Made by a program: the position numbers and the translations under genes. From Methanoregula sp. UBA471 (GTDB taxonomy: Archaea > Halobacteriota > Methanomicrobia > Methanomicrobiales > Methanospirillaceae): 19,247 bases of DNA. The stretch's first letter is position 1, and each line of letters begins with the position of its first letter. Under the pieces are notes generated by a model. That model was not told where the DNA came from. It saw only the letters and a program-made list of their open reading frames with translations, and made no database searches. The stretch lies in contig DADT01000038.1 of assembly GCA_002495065.1 (NCBI GenBank), positions 1 through 19,247 of the forward strand, read 5' to 3'. Shown piece by piece: positions 1-5,891 of this stretch.

Positions 1-199
1 GGCCAAGGACATCGTAGAAACAAAACGTTGTGATATTCTGGAACATGCCTGGCAGCGCAATCACAAACAGGGTGATGAGACCGTATTCATAGGGGGTAAT
101 GGATCGTGCCAGAAGGATTTTTGCAAGAATCCCTCCACCCCGCATCAGGACAAGGGACATAAAATAATAAAAAGTATAGTATGAGAGTTTTTTATCCAT
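1..199 (-). CDS. Oligosaccharide flippase (Wzx/MATE-like), N-terminal part
   Basis: The gene is cut by the left edge; only the first 66 codons are present. The ATG is at 199-197, with a GGGGA ribosome site about 8 bases upstream. The translation begins MDKKLSYYTFYYFMSLVLM and continues with RGGGILAKILLARSITPYEYG, then a hydrophobic segment. A first membrane helix followed by a small loop with a conserved Arg/Thr-Pro-x-Glu-Tyr-Gly element (about residues 32-40) is typical of the polysaccharide biosynthesis/flippase family (RfbX/Wzx, MATE-like fold), which moves lipid-linked oligosaccharides across the membrane. The context (acyltransferases, glycan operon and uppP in the same window) fits. Family assignment is by eye from a short N-terminus, so another multi-spanning transporter is possible. 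Confidence 0.7.
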   Translation of the reverse strand, partial: MDKKLSYYTFYYFMSLVLMRGGGILAKILLARSITPYEYGLITLFVIALPGMFQNITTFCFYDVLG

Positions 200-344
200 G
201 ATATATGTCCCCTTTTTCCCGTTTGCATCAGTTATTGGTGATTTCGCATAAACAGTTTTCATGTAAATTCTATGGAAGAGAGGTATAATCCTTTTCTTTT
301 AAAAATCAGGATTTTATTTTTAAAATCTCTGGCGCTTGTAAGTA

Positions 345-365
345 AAATCTGATATAATAAAAAAG
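345..365 (-). promoter_or_regulatory. Possible TATA box for the flippase gene
   Basis: Reading the minus strand, a T-run is followed by TTATTATATCAG, an acceptable archaeal box A. It would leave a leader of about 120 bases before the flippase ATG, so a closer promoter is also possible. The assignment rests on AT-rich sequence alone. Confidence 0.3.
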
Positions 366-490
366 AGTGTCGCTAAAATAAACCAGATTCTTTGTCCGAT
401 AACCTGTACCCTTTTGTAAGTTGTATAAAACTTCATGCCGGACATCAGATACTTTTCAACTGGATAGAGTCTGGCCCTGATACATCCTTT

Positions 491-525
491 CAGGTATTAT
501 CCGGGTAAAAGGACCCTAGTACCTG
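491..525. other. Two-part hairpin in intergenic DNA
   Basis: CAGGTA (491-496) pairs with TACCTG (520-525), and inside it GGGT (503-506) pairs with ACCC (513-516) over a 6-base loop. It lies in the gene-free stretch 200-717 between the divergent flippase and the 718 ORF. I see no ORF of note in 366-637. No function is assigned; it could be an operator or the remains of a structured transcript. Confidence 0.35.
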
Positions 526-637
526 AGGTTGTCCACGAGAACGCGAATATATGAACTTCTGTGGAAAATCATGAGAGAGAACCGGGTCCAAATCCTATCG
601 CTAGAATACTGTTCTGAAAATTGTTACAAAATTTGTT

Positions 638-717
638 GCAAAATCTGATTCGTGGGAAACAATATATAAAATCTCCCGAAAAATGTTGTCGGCGAATGAA
701 TTGAGGAGGGACAACAA
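638..717 (+). promoter_or_regulatory. Promoter and leader module of the 718 ORF (copy A)
   Basis: A conserved block at 638-658 lies just upstream of a TATA box (AATATATAAA, 661-670). A start site near 690-695 would give a short leader holding GGAGGG at about 705-710, eight bases before the ATG at 718. The same block, a TATA-like element, the leader and the first codons recur at 2361-2449, so the whole unit was duplicated. The block upstream of the TATA box is the best-conserved part and could be a BRE plus an activator or operator site. Confidence 0.65.
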
Positions 718-882
718 ATGTTCAGATGTGATCACTGCAGTTATAAAACAGATCAATCAATGTGCTGGCATTTCGGCGAACTGAATTTTGCTGATACCCT
801 GTTTGGATGCCATAGATACCGTCACACAAACCTGATTGCAAAGAATAAGCAGGTTATAAAAAAGAGCAGGGAATCAAAATAA
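718..882 (+). CDS. Small Cys/His-rich protein, 54 aa, unknown function
   Basis: This is a short ORF with a very good ribosome site (GGAGGG) and a strong TATA box, which together make expression likely. The product starts MFRCDHCSYK and contains Cys4-x2-Cys7, then Cys16-Trp-His18, then Cys31-His32, and ends in a basic tail (KKSRESK). The Cys/His pattern suggests a small metal-binding or zinc-ribbon-like fold, but no family is recognised. A truncated second copy lies at 2438-2485. A 13-bp inverted repeat begins at the stop codon. It could be a metal- or redox-responsive mini-protein; that is a guess from Cys content only. Confidence 0.6.
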   Translation: MFRCDHCSYKTDQSMCWHFGELNFADTLFGCHRYRHTNLIAKNKQVIKKSRESK

Positions 883-1110
883 CCGTTTTTCATCGTGGAT
901 TATCAAAGATATATTCACTCCCCGAAGGCAAATCAGGGATGAAAAACGGTCGGTGTGATCAGACTGACTCTTTTCACCCTCCTGATAGCCAGTTCTGTCA
1001 GAGTGTCTCCCTTCACCTTTCGACAACTTCGATCTTAACCTTGCCTCCTGTTCCAGGATGTTCTGTCCCCTCACCAACAGATCCAGGGTCCACGGGAAAT
1101 TAACCCCCAT
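874..1110 (-). CDS. Doubtful small ORF, 78 aa
   Basis: This minus-strand frame begins MGVNFPWTLDLLVRGQNILE and continues charged and amphipathic (EQEARLRSKLSKGEGRHSD). Codon choice looks somewhat natural, but there is no ribosome site. The start codon lies in the loop edge of a GC-rich hairpin (1102-1123), and the 3' end is built from the inverted repeat 882-950. No family is recognised. It is listed because the region otherwise has no gene; it is more likely a chance ORF in structured non-coding DNA. Confidence 0.2.
   Translation of the reverse strand: MGVNFPWTLDLLVRGQNILEQEARLRSKLSKGEGRHSDRTGYQEGEKSQSDHTDRFSSLICLRGVNISLIIHDEKRLF
882..950. repeat. 13-bp perfect inverted repeat after the 718 ORF
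   Basis: ACCGTTTTTCATC (882-894) is the exact reverse complement of GATGAAAAACGGT (938-950), with a 43-base spacer. The left arm starts inside the TAA stop of the 718 ORF. In RNA it would form a long stem directly 3' of the coding region. It may be a processing or stability structure, or the end of a small mobile remnant. Confidence 0.6.
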
Positions 1111-1123
1111 AAAACCGGGGGTT
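1102..1123. other. Hairpin AACCCCC / GGGGGTT
   Basis: AACCCCC (1102-1108) and GGGGGTT (1117-1123) form a perfect 7-bp stem with an 8-base loop. A second 6-bp stem follows: GACCGA (1146-1151) with TCGGTC (1170-1175). Together with 882-950 they make the 3' region of the 718 transcript unusually structured. Confidence 0.5.
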
Positions 1124-1248
1124 GTCAGACGTAAAGCAGCGCTTCGACCGACTTGTTTCCGGTGGAGAATCGGTCATTTGGAATTTTCACTGCCCGATCT
1201 GCCAACAGAATGCCGAATAACGTCCGTATCATTGAATGAGATTATACC

Positions 1249-1269
1249 CGGATTCATCCGTATTTTTTT
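1249..1269 (+). terminator. Hairpin plus T-run, terminator-like
   Basis: CGGA (1249-1252) and TCCG (1257-1260) form a 4-bp stem with a 4-base loop, followed closely by seven T residues (1263-1269). It would end a transcript starting at about 690 and so define a unit of about 580 bases containing the 718 ORF and the hairpins. Archaeal termination relies mainly on the T-run; the short stem makes this moderate evidence. Confidence 0.4.
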
Positions 1270-1316
1270 GTGGTGTTGGAAATGTAATTAAACTTTCATG
1301 GAGAATCTGATACACT

Positions 1317-1568
1317 ATGACGAGTCCTGACAAAACACGGAAACAAGAAGATCATAATCGCCATCCGGAGACAGACCCGTATCCCCACCCACCACACCAC
1401 GCTCAGCATAAGCCAACCCTCGCTTCAGACCACGATCCCCATCATACAAACCCGGATCCAAATGATGAGACTATAAATCATGGTGGTTATGAAGACAGAC
1501 CACGGCCTCCAAAAATAAATAAAACGAATTTACAACTTGAGCACACTGAACATAAACACCATTCGTAA
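1317..1568 (+). CDS. His-rich, disordered small protein, 83 aa
   Basis: GGAG lies about 13 bases before the ATG. The product is highly biased: 14 His residues in 83, many Pro, Asp, Asn and Thr, few hydrophobic residues, and no predicted membrane segment or signal peptide. His clusters occur around residues 22-31 (HPPHHAQH), 39-44 (HDPHH) and the C-terminus (HTEHKHHS). Such composition is seen in metal-buffering proteins and His-rich tails of nickel and zinc chaperones. Methanogens use much nickel and cobalt, so a metal store is plausible, but no family is recognised and nearby metal genes are absent. Low-complexity frames can arise by chance, though in-frame bias this strong over the full length argues for a real gene. 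Confidence 0.5.
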   Translation: MTSPDKTRKQEDHNRHPETDPYPHPPHHAQHKPTLASDHDPHHTNPDPNDETINHGGYEDRPRPPKINKTNLQLEHTEHKHHS

Positions 1569-1833
1569 ATGCCTTCTTTTTTTATCCACACGGTTGCTGC
1601 CAAATTCCATCGGAACAACACATGTTCAAAACAAACTGCTTTATCAGCCTTTTCTTTTGTCCTGTCTAAAATTCTTTGCAAGAAATTCAAAGGGTTCGAG
1701 TACACTATTCTGCAAAAAAAAGATCGGTCTTCTGCCGCAGTCAGGGATTGATATGCTTAATCGTAGCGGCACTCTGATTCTCACGATAATTCCTCATCGC
1801 TGGTGGCAGATTCCATGAGCATCAATTGCTGGA
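1569..1833. other. Gene-free stretch between convergent genes
   Basis: It separates the His-rich ORF (plus) from the DUF883-like gene (minus). It is AT-rich, with A- and T-runs that could serve as transcription ends for both. Short ORFs here show no credible start signals or recognisable sequence. Confidence 0.5.
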
Positions 1834-2265
1834 TTATTTTCTGATCAACATACCAGCGAGAAACCCGACACCTATCGCTACAAGGACAGCAGGGATGGGG
1901 TGATCGGTAATCATAGTCTCGACCGGTTCCATTTTTTTATGGAAATCGACTTCCATTTCGTCATATTTTATACCAGCTTCTTTTTTGAACTGGTTCACCT
2001 TGGCCTCGACACCATACAGGATGTGCTTGAGATCCTCCCCATGTGTCGATATATCTGCACTCCGCAGCTTGCGGGCTGCCTCCTCCAGAGCGTCGGCAGT
2101 CTGGACTTTCAAAATATCAGCACTGGCAACTTTTTCATTTACTATCCGGTTTACGGCTTCATTCGGCACGGTTTTTTCACCTATCCATGATACGGTTTTT
2201 TCGTACATTTTTTCCAACTCCGTCCGTTCCCTGGTATGAGGTTCTTCATCATGAAGAGGAAGCAT
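1834..2265 (-). CDS. DUF883/ElaB/YqjD-like membrane-anchored protein
   Basis: The 143-aa product has a long charged helical body (about residues 15-120, many E/K/A, heptad-like) and ends in one hydrophobic segment PIPAVLVAIGVGFLAGMLIRK (123-143) with small-xxx-small Gly spacing and a terminal Arg-Lys. This is the hallmark of the ElaB/YqjD/DUF883 group, C-tail-anchored proteins; E. coli YqjD is reported to bind ribosomes at the inner membrane. The annotated ATG has no ribosome site. An ATG 19 codons in (ending at 2208, protein MYEKTVSWIGEK..., 124 aa) is preceded by GGAG with 9-base spacing and is the more likely start. A TATA-like TTATTATAACC lies at about 2308-2318. The function in archaea is unknown. 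Confidence 0.75.
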   Translation of the reverse strand: MLPLHDEEPHTRERTELEKMYEKTVSWIGEKTVPNEAVNRIVNEKVASADILKVQTADALEEAARKLRSADISTHGEDLKHILYGVEAKVNQFKKEAGIKYDEMEVDFHKKMEPVETMITDHPIPAVLVAIGVGFLAGMLIRK

Positions 2266-2360
2266 CAGGAAATTGTGCAGATTTTTACCTCATTTCAGAG
2301 TAACAGGTTATAATAACGGAAATGTATACAAAAATCTTCCCTGTTGATGCAAAATCTGAT

Positions 2361-2437
2361 GCAAAATCTGATTCGTGGGAACCGATATAATTTCTCGGAA
2401 AATGTTGTCGAAGATACACTGAGGATAGGGACAACAA
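2361..2437 (+). promoter_or_regulatory. Promoter and leader module (copy B), duplicate of 638-717
   Basis: The upstream block of copy A recurs at 2361-2381, followed by a weaker TATA-like GATATAATT (about 2384-2392), the shared AATGTTGTCG and GGGACAACAA leader parts, and the same start codons. The 12-base unit GCAAAATCTGAT is present twice in tandem (2349-2360 and 2361-2372), unlike copy A. The ribosome site is degraded from GGAGGG to GGATAGGG. Confidence 0.6.
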
Positions 2438-2485
2438 ATGTTCAGATGTAATCACCGCGCTGGTAAGGTGTGTTCCTGCAATTAA
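2438..2485 (+). pseudogene. Truncated copy of the 718 small Cys-rich gene
   Basis: The frame starts ATG-TTC-AGA-TGT-AAT-CAC and encodes MFRCNHRAGKVCSCN before a TAA, 15 residues against 54 in the intact copy. The first six codons match the 718 gene except for Asp5 to Asn, then similarity is lost. Either it is a decayed duplicate or a leader-like mini-ORF kept with its promoter. The intact upstream module with a broken body favours decay. Confidence 0.55.
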
Positions 2486-2861
2486 AACAACTATCCTTAA
2501 CATTCATGCCCTCTTTTTTCCAGTTTGTATTAACGAAAAGTTCTATCATTATGTTCACAGAGATTTGTGAATTTATCAGGCAGGTTTTCTCATTTGTGTT
2601 ATCAAGCATTCCAACGATTTACGCAATGTATTGGTACAGTGCCGGATTTTACTATTCATCGGAACGGATAATACCGTTACAAAAGATTCGAACATCCCGA
2701 CGATGATAGTTTTCATCGCATCTTACCTCTGCTTCTCCAGGCTCGCGTTGTCAGTCGATAACATTAACCTCTCTTACCCTTGTCCCCGATGCCAGATAGA
2801 AACGTATGATGTGAATTAACGCAGTATTCTGACAAAGTTTTACCTCACAAAGACTGCCGAA
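2486..2861. other. Gene-free stretch before the FemAB-like gene
   Basis: It is AT-rich, with two overlapping short plus-strand frames (about 2470-2706 and 2631-2819). The first encodes a hydrophobic stretch and the second ends in a CPRC pair. Neither has a ribosome site or a recognisable family. I see nothing else certain here; it may be the decayed remainder of the duplicated locus. Confidence 0.45.
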
Positions 2862-2871
2862 TACTTATAAT
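2862..2871 (+). promoter_or_regulatory. TATA box of the FemAB/acyltransferase operon
   Basis: ACTTATAATG lies 38-47 bases before the ATG at 2909, giving a start site near 2893 and a short leader. The purine-rich GAAG at about 2901 is a weak ribosome site. Confidence 0.5.
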
Positions 2872-2908
2872 GAAACAAAACTGATTGGTATACTGATAAG
2901 AAGCGACC

Positions 2909-3934
2909 ATGGCACTAACGATAAAAATCCTTGACAGCGCTCATGAAAAAGCATGGGACGATGTGGTGCGATCATCGTCCCACAGTACCCTCTTTCACAC
3001 GGTTGCATGGCTCAGACTCGCCCAGGAACAGACACAATCCGATTTTATTCCCCTGATGTTTTACAAAGGCTCCCAGCTGGTGGGAATTTATCCAGTGTTT
3101 GTGCAAAAAAAAGGCATTATTGATGTTGCAGTATCACCCCCGCCACGGTCCTATATCTTATACCTGGGTCCGGTAATTGCAGATTATGACTCATTAAACC
3201 AGGACAAAAAAGAGAGTTTATACCTCCAGATCCAGCAGGAAATGGACAACTATATTTTTGGAACCCGGGGATGCAGATACGCCAGAATCCGGACCTCTCC
3301 CGGGTTATACGATTCCCGGCCACTGCGATGGTCCGGGTACGCAGTCGATCCTTACTATACCTACCGGATTAATCTGACCGTGGGCATTGACCGGGTATGG
3401 GAACGGTTTGAAGGCAAGTTACGGGTTAAGATTAACAAGGCCGTCAAAGAAGGGGTAACCGTACGGATCGGAGATAAGGATGACCTTGATTTTATTCACG
3501 ATATTTTGTATGCCCGGTATCAGGAGCAGGGTTTCAGCCCTTCTGATAATAAAAAATATCTGCACGCCATTTACGACACATTCTCTCCGGATAACCTGAA
3601 AATATTTGTCGCAGAATACCAGGGCCGGAGGATTAGCGGGACAATTAACCTGTGCTGGAAAAATGTCATGTACTTATGGGTCGGAGTCCCGAAATCTGAA
3701 TTATCAGGAATTTCCCCGAACGATCTGATTAACTGGGAGGCGATTAAATGGGCCCATGCGAACGGACTGGAATACTATGAGGAGATGGATTCGGGAGACG
3801 ACCCGCGCCTGAGGCATTTCAAATCGAAGTATAATCCTGACCTGGTCATCTGGTATTCTGCCGTTAAATATTCATCGGATGTCTGGAAAGCGGTCGAGAC
3901 AGTATTTAATTTCATTAAAAACCGGGGTAATTAA
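2909..3934 (+). CDS. FemAB-like (GNAT fold) acyl/aminoacyltransferase
   Basis: The 341-aa soluble protein shows the FemAB/GNAT_acetyltransf_6 architecture. An N-terminal GNAT-like half has STLFHTVAWLRLAQEQ (about 26-41) and the recurring ...LVGIYPVFVQKKG strand-turn (58-69). A C-terminal half has the basic helix LRVKINKAVKEGV (171-183) equivalent to the 'R..I.KA...GV' signature, a GTINLCW strand (244-250), and a final ...RLRHFKSKYNP (300-310) that matches the FK.K.. ending of the family. FemAB proteins add amino acids from aminoacyl-tRNA to peptidoglycan precursors; archaeal members have been linked only by context to surface polysaccharides. It forms an operon with the next gene (3-base gap). 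The substrate is unknown; an amino acid or acyl group onto a glycan is the likely role. Confidence 0.8.
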   Translation: MALTIKILDSAHEKAWDDVVRSSSHSTLFHTVAWLRLAQEQTQSDFIPLMFYKGSQLVGIYPVFVQKKGIIDVAVSPPPRSYILYLGPVIADYDSLNQDKKESLYLQIQQEMDNYIFGTRGCRYARIRTSPGLYDSRPLRWSGYAVDPYYTYRINLTVGIDRVWERFEGKLRVKINKAVKEGVTVRIGDKDDLDFIHDILYARYQEQGFSPSDNKKYLHAIYDTFSPDNLKIFVAEYQGRRISGTINLCWKNVMYLWVGVPKSELSGISPNDLINWEAIKWAHANGLEYYEEMDSGDDPRLRHFKSKYNPDLVIWYSAVKYSSDVWKAVETVFNFIKNRGN

Positions 3935-3937
3935 GTA

Positions 3938-4426
3938 ATGGTGCTCCTGCAGAGAATATCTGAAGAACTTCACTATATCATGCTCACGAAGTTTCATTTT
4001 TTAGCGATGCATATACCCAACTCCCATGTGAAAAGAATTCTCTACCGGCTCAGGGGGTCAAAAATAGGTGCGCAGGTGAATTTTTCCTATGGGGTTTTTT
4101 TAGAAGAGCATTTCCCTGAATGTATTACCATTCATGACAAGGTCGATCTGGGTCCCTGTGTGATCATCGTCGCCCATGATTCGAGTTATAAATGTGTATC
4201 CTCGGAAAATAAACTGGTCACAAAAGAGGTAATTATTGAACAGAACGTGTATATCGGAGCTGGATCGGTAATTCTCCCGGGAGTCCGGATAGGACACCAC
4301 TCCCTCATAGGAGCGGGTTCGCTCGTTTCGAGGGATATCCCTCCCAACAGTGTAGCGTTTGGCAATCCGGCACGTGTCCAGTGCACTACCGATGAATGGG
4401 TCAGCAAAAAAAGGATGGAACAGTAA
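3938..4426 (+). CDS. Hexapeptide-repeat (LbH) O-acyltransferase
   Basis: The 162-aa protein of the left-handed beta-helix acyltransferase group (maltose O-acetyltransferase/WbbJ/CapG-like) has repeating [IV]G-x4 turns: SKIGAQVNF (41-49), CITIHDKVDLGPCVII (62-77), VIIEQNVYIGAGSVILPGV (98-116), RIGHHSLIGAGSLVSRDI (117-134) and the closing FGNPARV (141-147). His80 in VAHD is at the place of the catalytic His. The ATG begins 3 bases after the FemAB-like stop, so the two are surely co-transcribed. The expected reaction is acetyl or acyl transfer from acetyl-CoA to a sugar hydroxyl or amine at the cytoplasmic face. It suits a glycan-decoration pair; the exact sugar cannot be read from sequence. Confidence 0.88.
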   Translation: MVLLQRISEELHYIMLTKFHFLAMHIPNSHVKRILYRLRGSKIGAQVNFSYGVFLEEHFPECITIHDKVDLGPCVIIVAHDSSYKCVSSENKLVTKEVIIEQNVYIGAGSVILPGVRIGHHSLIGAGSLVSRDIPPNSVAFGNPARVQCTTDEWVSKKRMEQ

Positions 4427-4445
4427 GGGTTTAAAAGACAATTTT

Positions 4446-4497
4446 ATCAGGTGACTGATCGAAAAGACGCCTGATTCAAAAAATCTCTTCTTTTTTT
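4446..4497 (+). terminator. Stem and T-run ending the FemAB/acyltransferase operon
   Basis: ATCAGG (4446-4451) pairs with CCTGAT (4470-4475) and is followed by a pyrimidine stretch with seven T residues (4491-4497), 20 bases after the acyltransferase stop. Confidence 0.5.
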
Positions 4498-4502
4498 CTG
4501 TT

Positions 4503-4753
4503 GAAACGGGCATGAACAGGGATGGTTCTCACCAGATCCATAAAAAATCATAAAACCCTGTAATTTTATGAGGGCTCCCTGCCTCAGTGCCTCTCCGGGG
4601 CACGGCGGGGCAGTGCAGTGTTTGCACATATGCTTACCGGCACTGATCCGCTGCGGGGGCGCCCCGTCGGGGGCAGCGGGGTTCATCACAAAAAATTGAG
4701 TGGGAAAATCATTCCATTACTCACGTATGTTTAATTCAATTCAACAGGGAAAT
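4503..4753 (+). repeat. Dispersed structured repeat, copy 1 (full length)
   Basis: The copy runs from GAAACGGGCATGAAC to a GTTTAATT-type right end. Hairpin A: CCCTGCC (4577-4583) with GGCGGGG (4604-4610), one mismatch, enclosing GCCTC/GGGGC. Hairpin B: CCGCTGC (4648-4654) with GCAGCGG (4673-4679), enclosing CCCC/GGGG (4662-4672). The reverse complement of 13885-14133 aligns along its whole length. It lies just downstream of the acyltransferase gene, in the same direction. The reverse strand carries an open frame (MNPAAPDGAPPQRIS...) that also occurs in copy 2. Substitutions between the copies fall about as often at codon positions 1 and 2 as at position 3, so it is probably not coding. Confidence 0.75.
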
Positions 4754-5124
4754 GTCCTTAGTATTTTCATCCTGTGTTTCTGGGGGCGCAGGCATCGGAT
4801 GTGTTTAGATGGTAAAAACCTTAGTGAGCAAAAATTGTAAGACTGAATGAAGGTTACCGACCGTCATTTTGCTGGCGATTTCTTTATCCGGATGAGCTGC
4901 CTTCTCGCCGTGAGATCCCCCCCTCAACTTTTTTTAAGGACCGGGAATCTGTTTTCAGCATGCAGAAAAACCAGCCGCATCTTCTTAAAATAATCCGGAA
5001 AATCCGGGTCAGAACCCCCGATCTGCAGGGTTTTGACTTTCATCTCCCCATAGGGAACAGCGAGTTTCACAACAGAATTTACCGTAATACCCCTGGCCAA
5101 ACCGGATCCTGGTTCCCATGCCCG
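4754..5124. other. Gene-free stretch
   Basis: No convincing gene lies between repeat copy 1 and the NTF2-like gene's end. A minus-strand frame of about 34 codons around 4820-4925 lacks a ribosome site. The long plus-strand frame at 4960-5514 mirrors the real minus-strand gene. Confidence 0.5.
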
Positions 5125-5499
5125 TTATTCGAGTATTTTCCAGAAAGAATCCTTGCGGATGATCTTCCCCTGATCAAACTCAAGCAGATCAACCCCGCGC
5201 ACTTCAATGTGTCGGCCCGACACAGCTGTGCCAATAAGCGTCCATTCAGAGACTCCGAAATCGCCACAGACCCAGTGCCGGTCGTCTCCATAATGCACAT
5301 CCGGAATTCCCTCAAATCGTTTTGCCAGGCCTGCCCGGACCGCATTCTTGCCGATGTACTGATCGCCGCGAGGCGCCGAGCCTCTCGGCATATAAAAGAC
5401 GCAATTATCGGCAAAATATCCCATAATGGAATCAAGGTCGTGGCGATTGAACGCTTCAAGGAATCCCTTCAGCAATTCTTTGGAAACATGATCGGACAT
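5125..5499 (-). CDS. NTF2/SnoaL-like small protein, 124 aa
   Basis: The product has the alpha+beta cone pattern of the nuclear transport factor 2/SnoaL-like superfamily. N-terminal helices hold LLKGFLEAFNRHDLDSIMGYFADNCVF (9-35), followed by MPRGSAPRGDQYIGKNAVRAGL (37-58), the strand VHYGDDRHWVCGDFGVSEWTL (68-88) and the C-terminal GVDLLEFDQGKIIRKDSFW (102-120). The start MSDHVSK at 5499 is chosen because GGGAGG stands 6 bases before it; an ATG 8 codons upstream has none. A TATA-like TATAATTAAT lies at 5551-5560. Members include isomerases, hydrolases and ligand-binding stress proteins, so no substrate can be assigned. It stands alone, with no operon partner. Confidence 0.85.
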   Translation of the reverse strand: MSDHVSKELLKGFLEAFNRHDLDSIMGYFADNCVFYMPRGSAPRGDQYIGKNAVRAGLAKRFEGIPDVHYGDDRHWVCGDFGVSEWTLIGTAVSGRHIEVRGVDLLEFDQGKIIRKDSFWKILE

Positions 5500-5891
5500 C
5501 CGAAACCTCCCTGAGCGATGCACGCTCGAGACAGATTGATTATTCCTATCATTAATTATAATGTCTCCTGGAATGCCTCAAATTGCCTTAAACGAAAAAA
5601 GCACTCACGATCTTAAGAGAATCCTTTTTTGATTTTTTTCTCTGGAGAAACGGGCATGAACATGCATGGTTCTCACCAGATCCATTACAGGGTTTAATGA
5701 TTTCATGGTTCGGGTGTGAATTCCCGTTCATGTATGTTTCAACAGAGCCGGAAATATTTTAAATTTTTTCGATCAGTTGGTAATTTCTGAGGAGTATCTC
5801 CGGCAGGAAAAAAGGTGGTGGCACTCCACGATGCATCGCGATTTATTACTTCAGAGGCTATAACCTGTTCTTCCATGGATTTCATTAAATA
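5500..5891. other. Divergent intergenic region with fold-back repeat
   Basis: It holds the NTF2-like gene's promoter (5551-5560), the fold-back repeat derivative at 5647-5732 and, near 5857-5865, a CTATAACC element about 30 bases before the next ORF that could serve as its TATA box. There are no other genes. Confidence 0.5.
5647..5732. repeat. Fold-back derivative of the dispersed repeat (two left ends head to head)
   Basis: Bases 5647-5683 match the left end of copy 1 almost exactly (GAAACGGGCATGAACA..., then GGTTCTCACCAGATCC). From 5684 the sequence is that of the same left end, reversed: ATTACAGGGTTT (5684-5695) is the reverse complement of AAACCCTGTAAT in copy 1, and it continues to CGTTCATG (5725-5732), the reverse of CATGAACG. 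The GC hairpins A and B are missing. Confidence 0.6.

Noticed and set aside
4447..4689. Minus-strand frame (MNPAAPDGAPPQRIS...) similar to a plus-strand frame at 13950-14192, suggesting a conserved small protein
   Set aside because: Both lie inside the dispersed repeat. By-eye codon comparison shows differences spread over all three codon positions, with second positions hit at least as often as third, and copy 3 loses the frame. The similarity is explained by the repeat itself.
4960..5514. Plus-strand frame of 184 codons
   Set aside because: It is antisense to the NTF2-like gene, which has a good ribosome site and a superfamily pattern.
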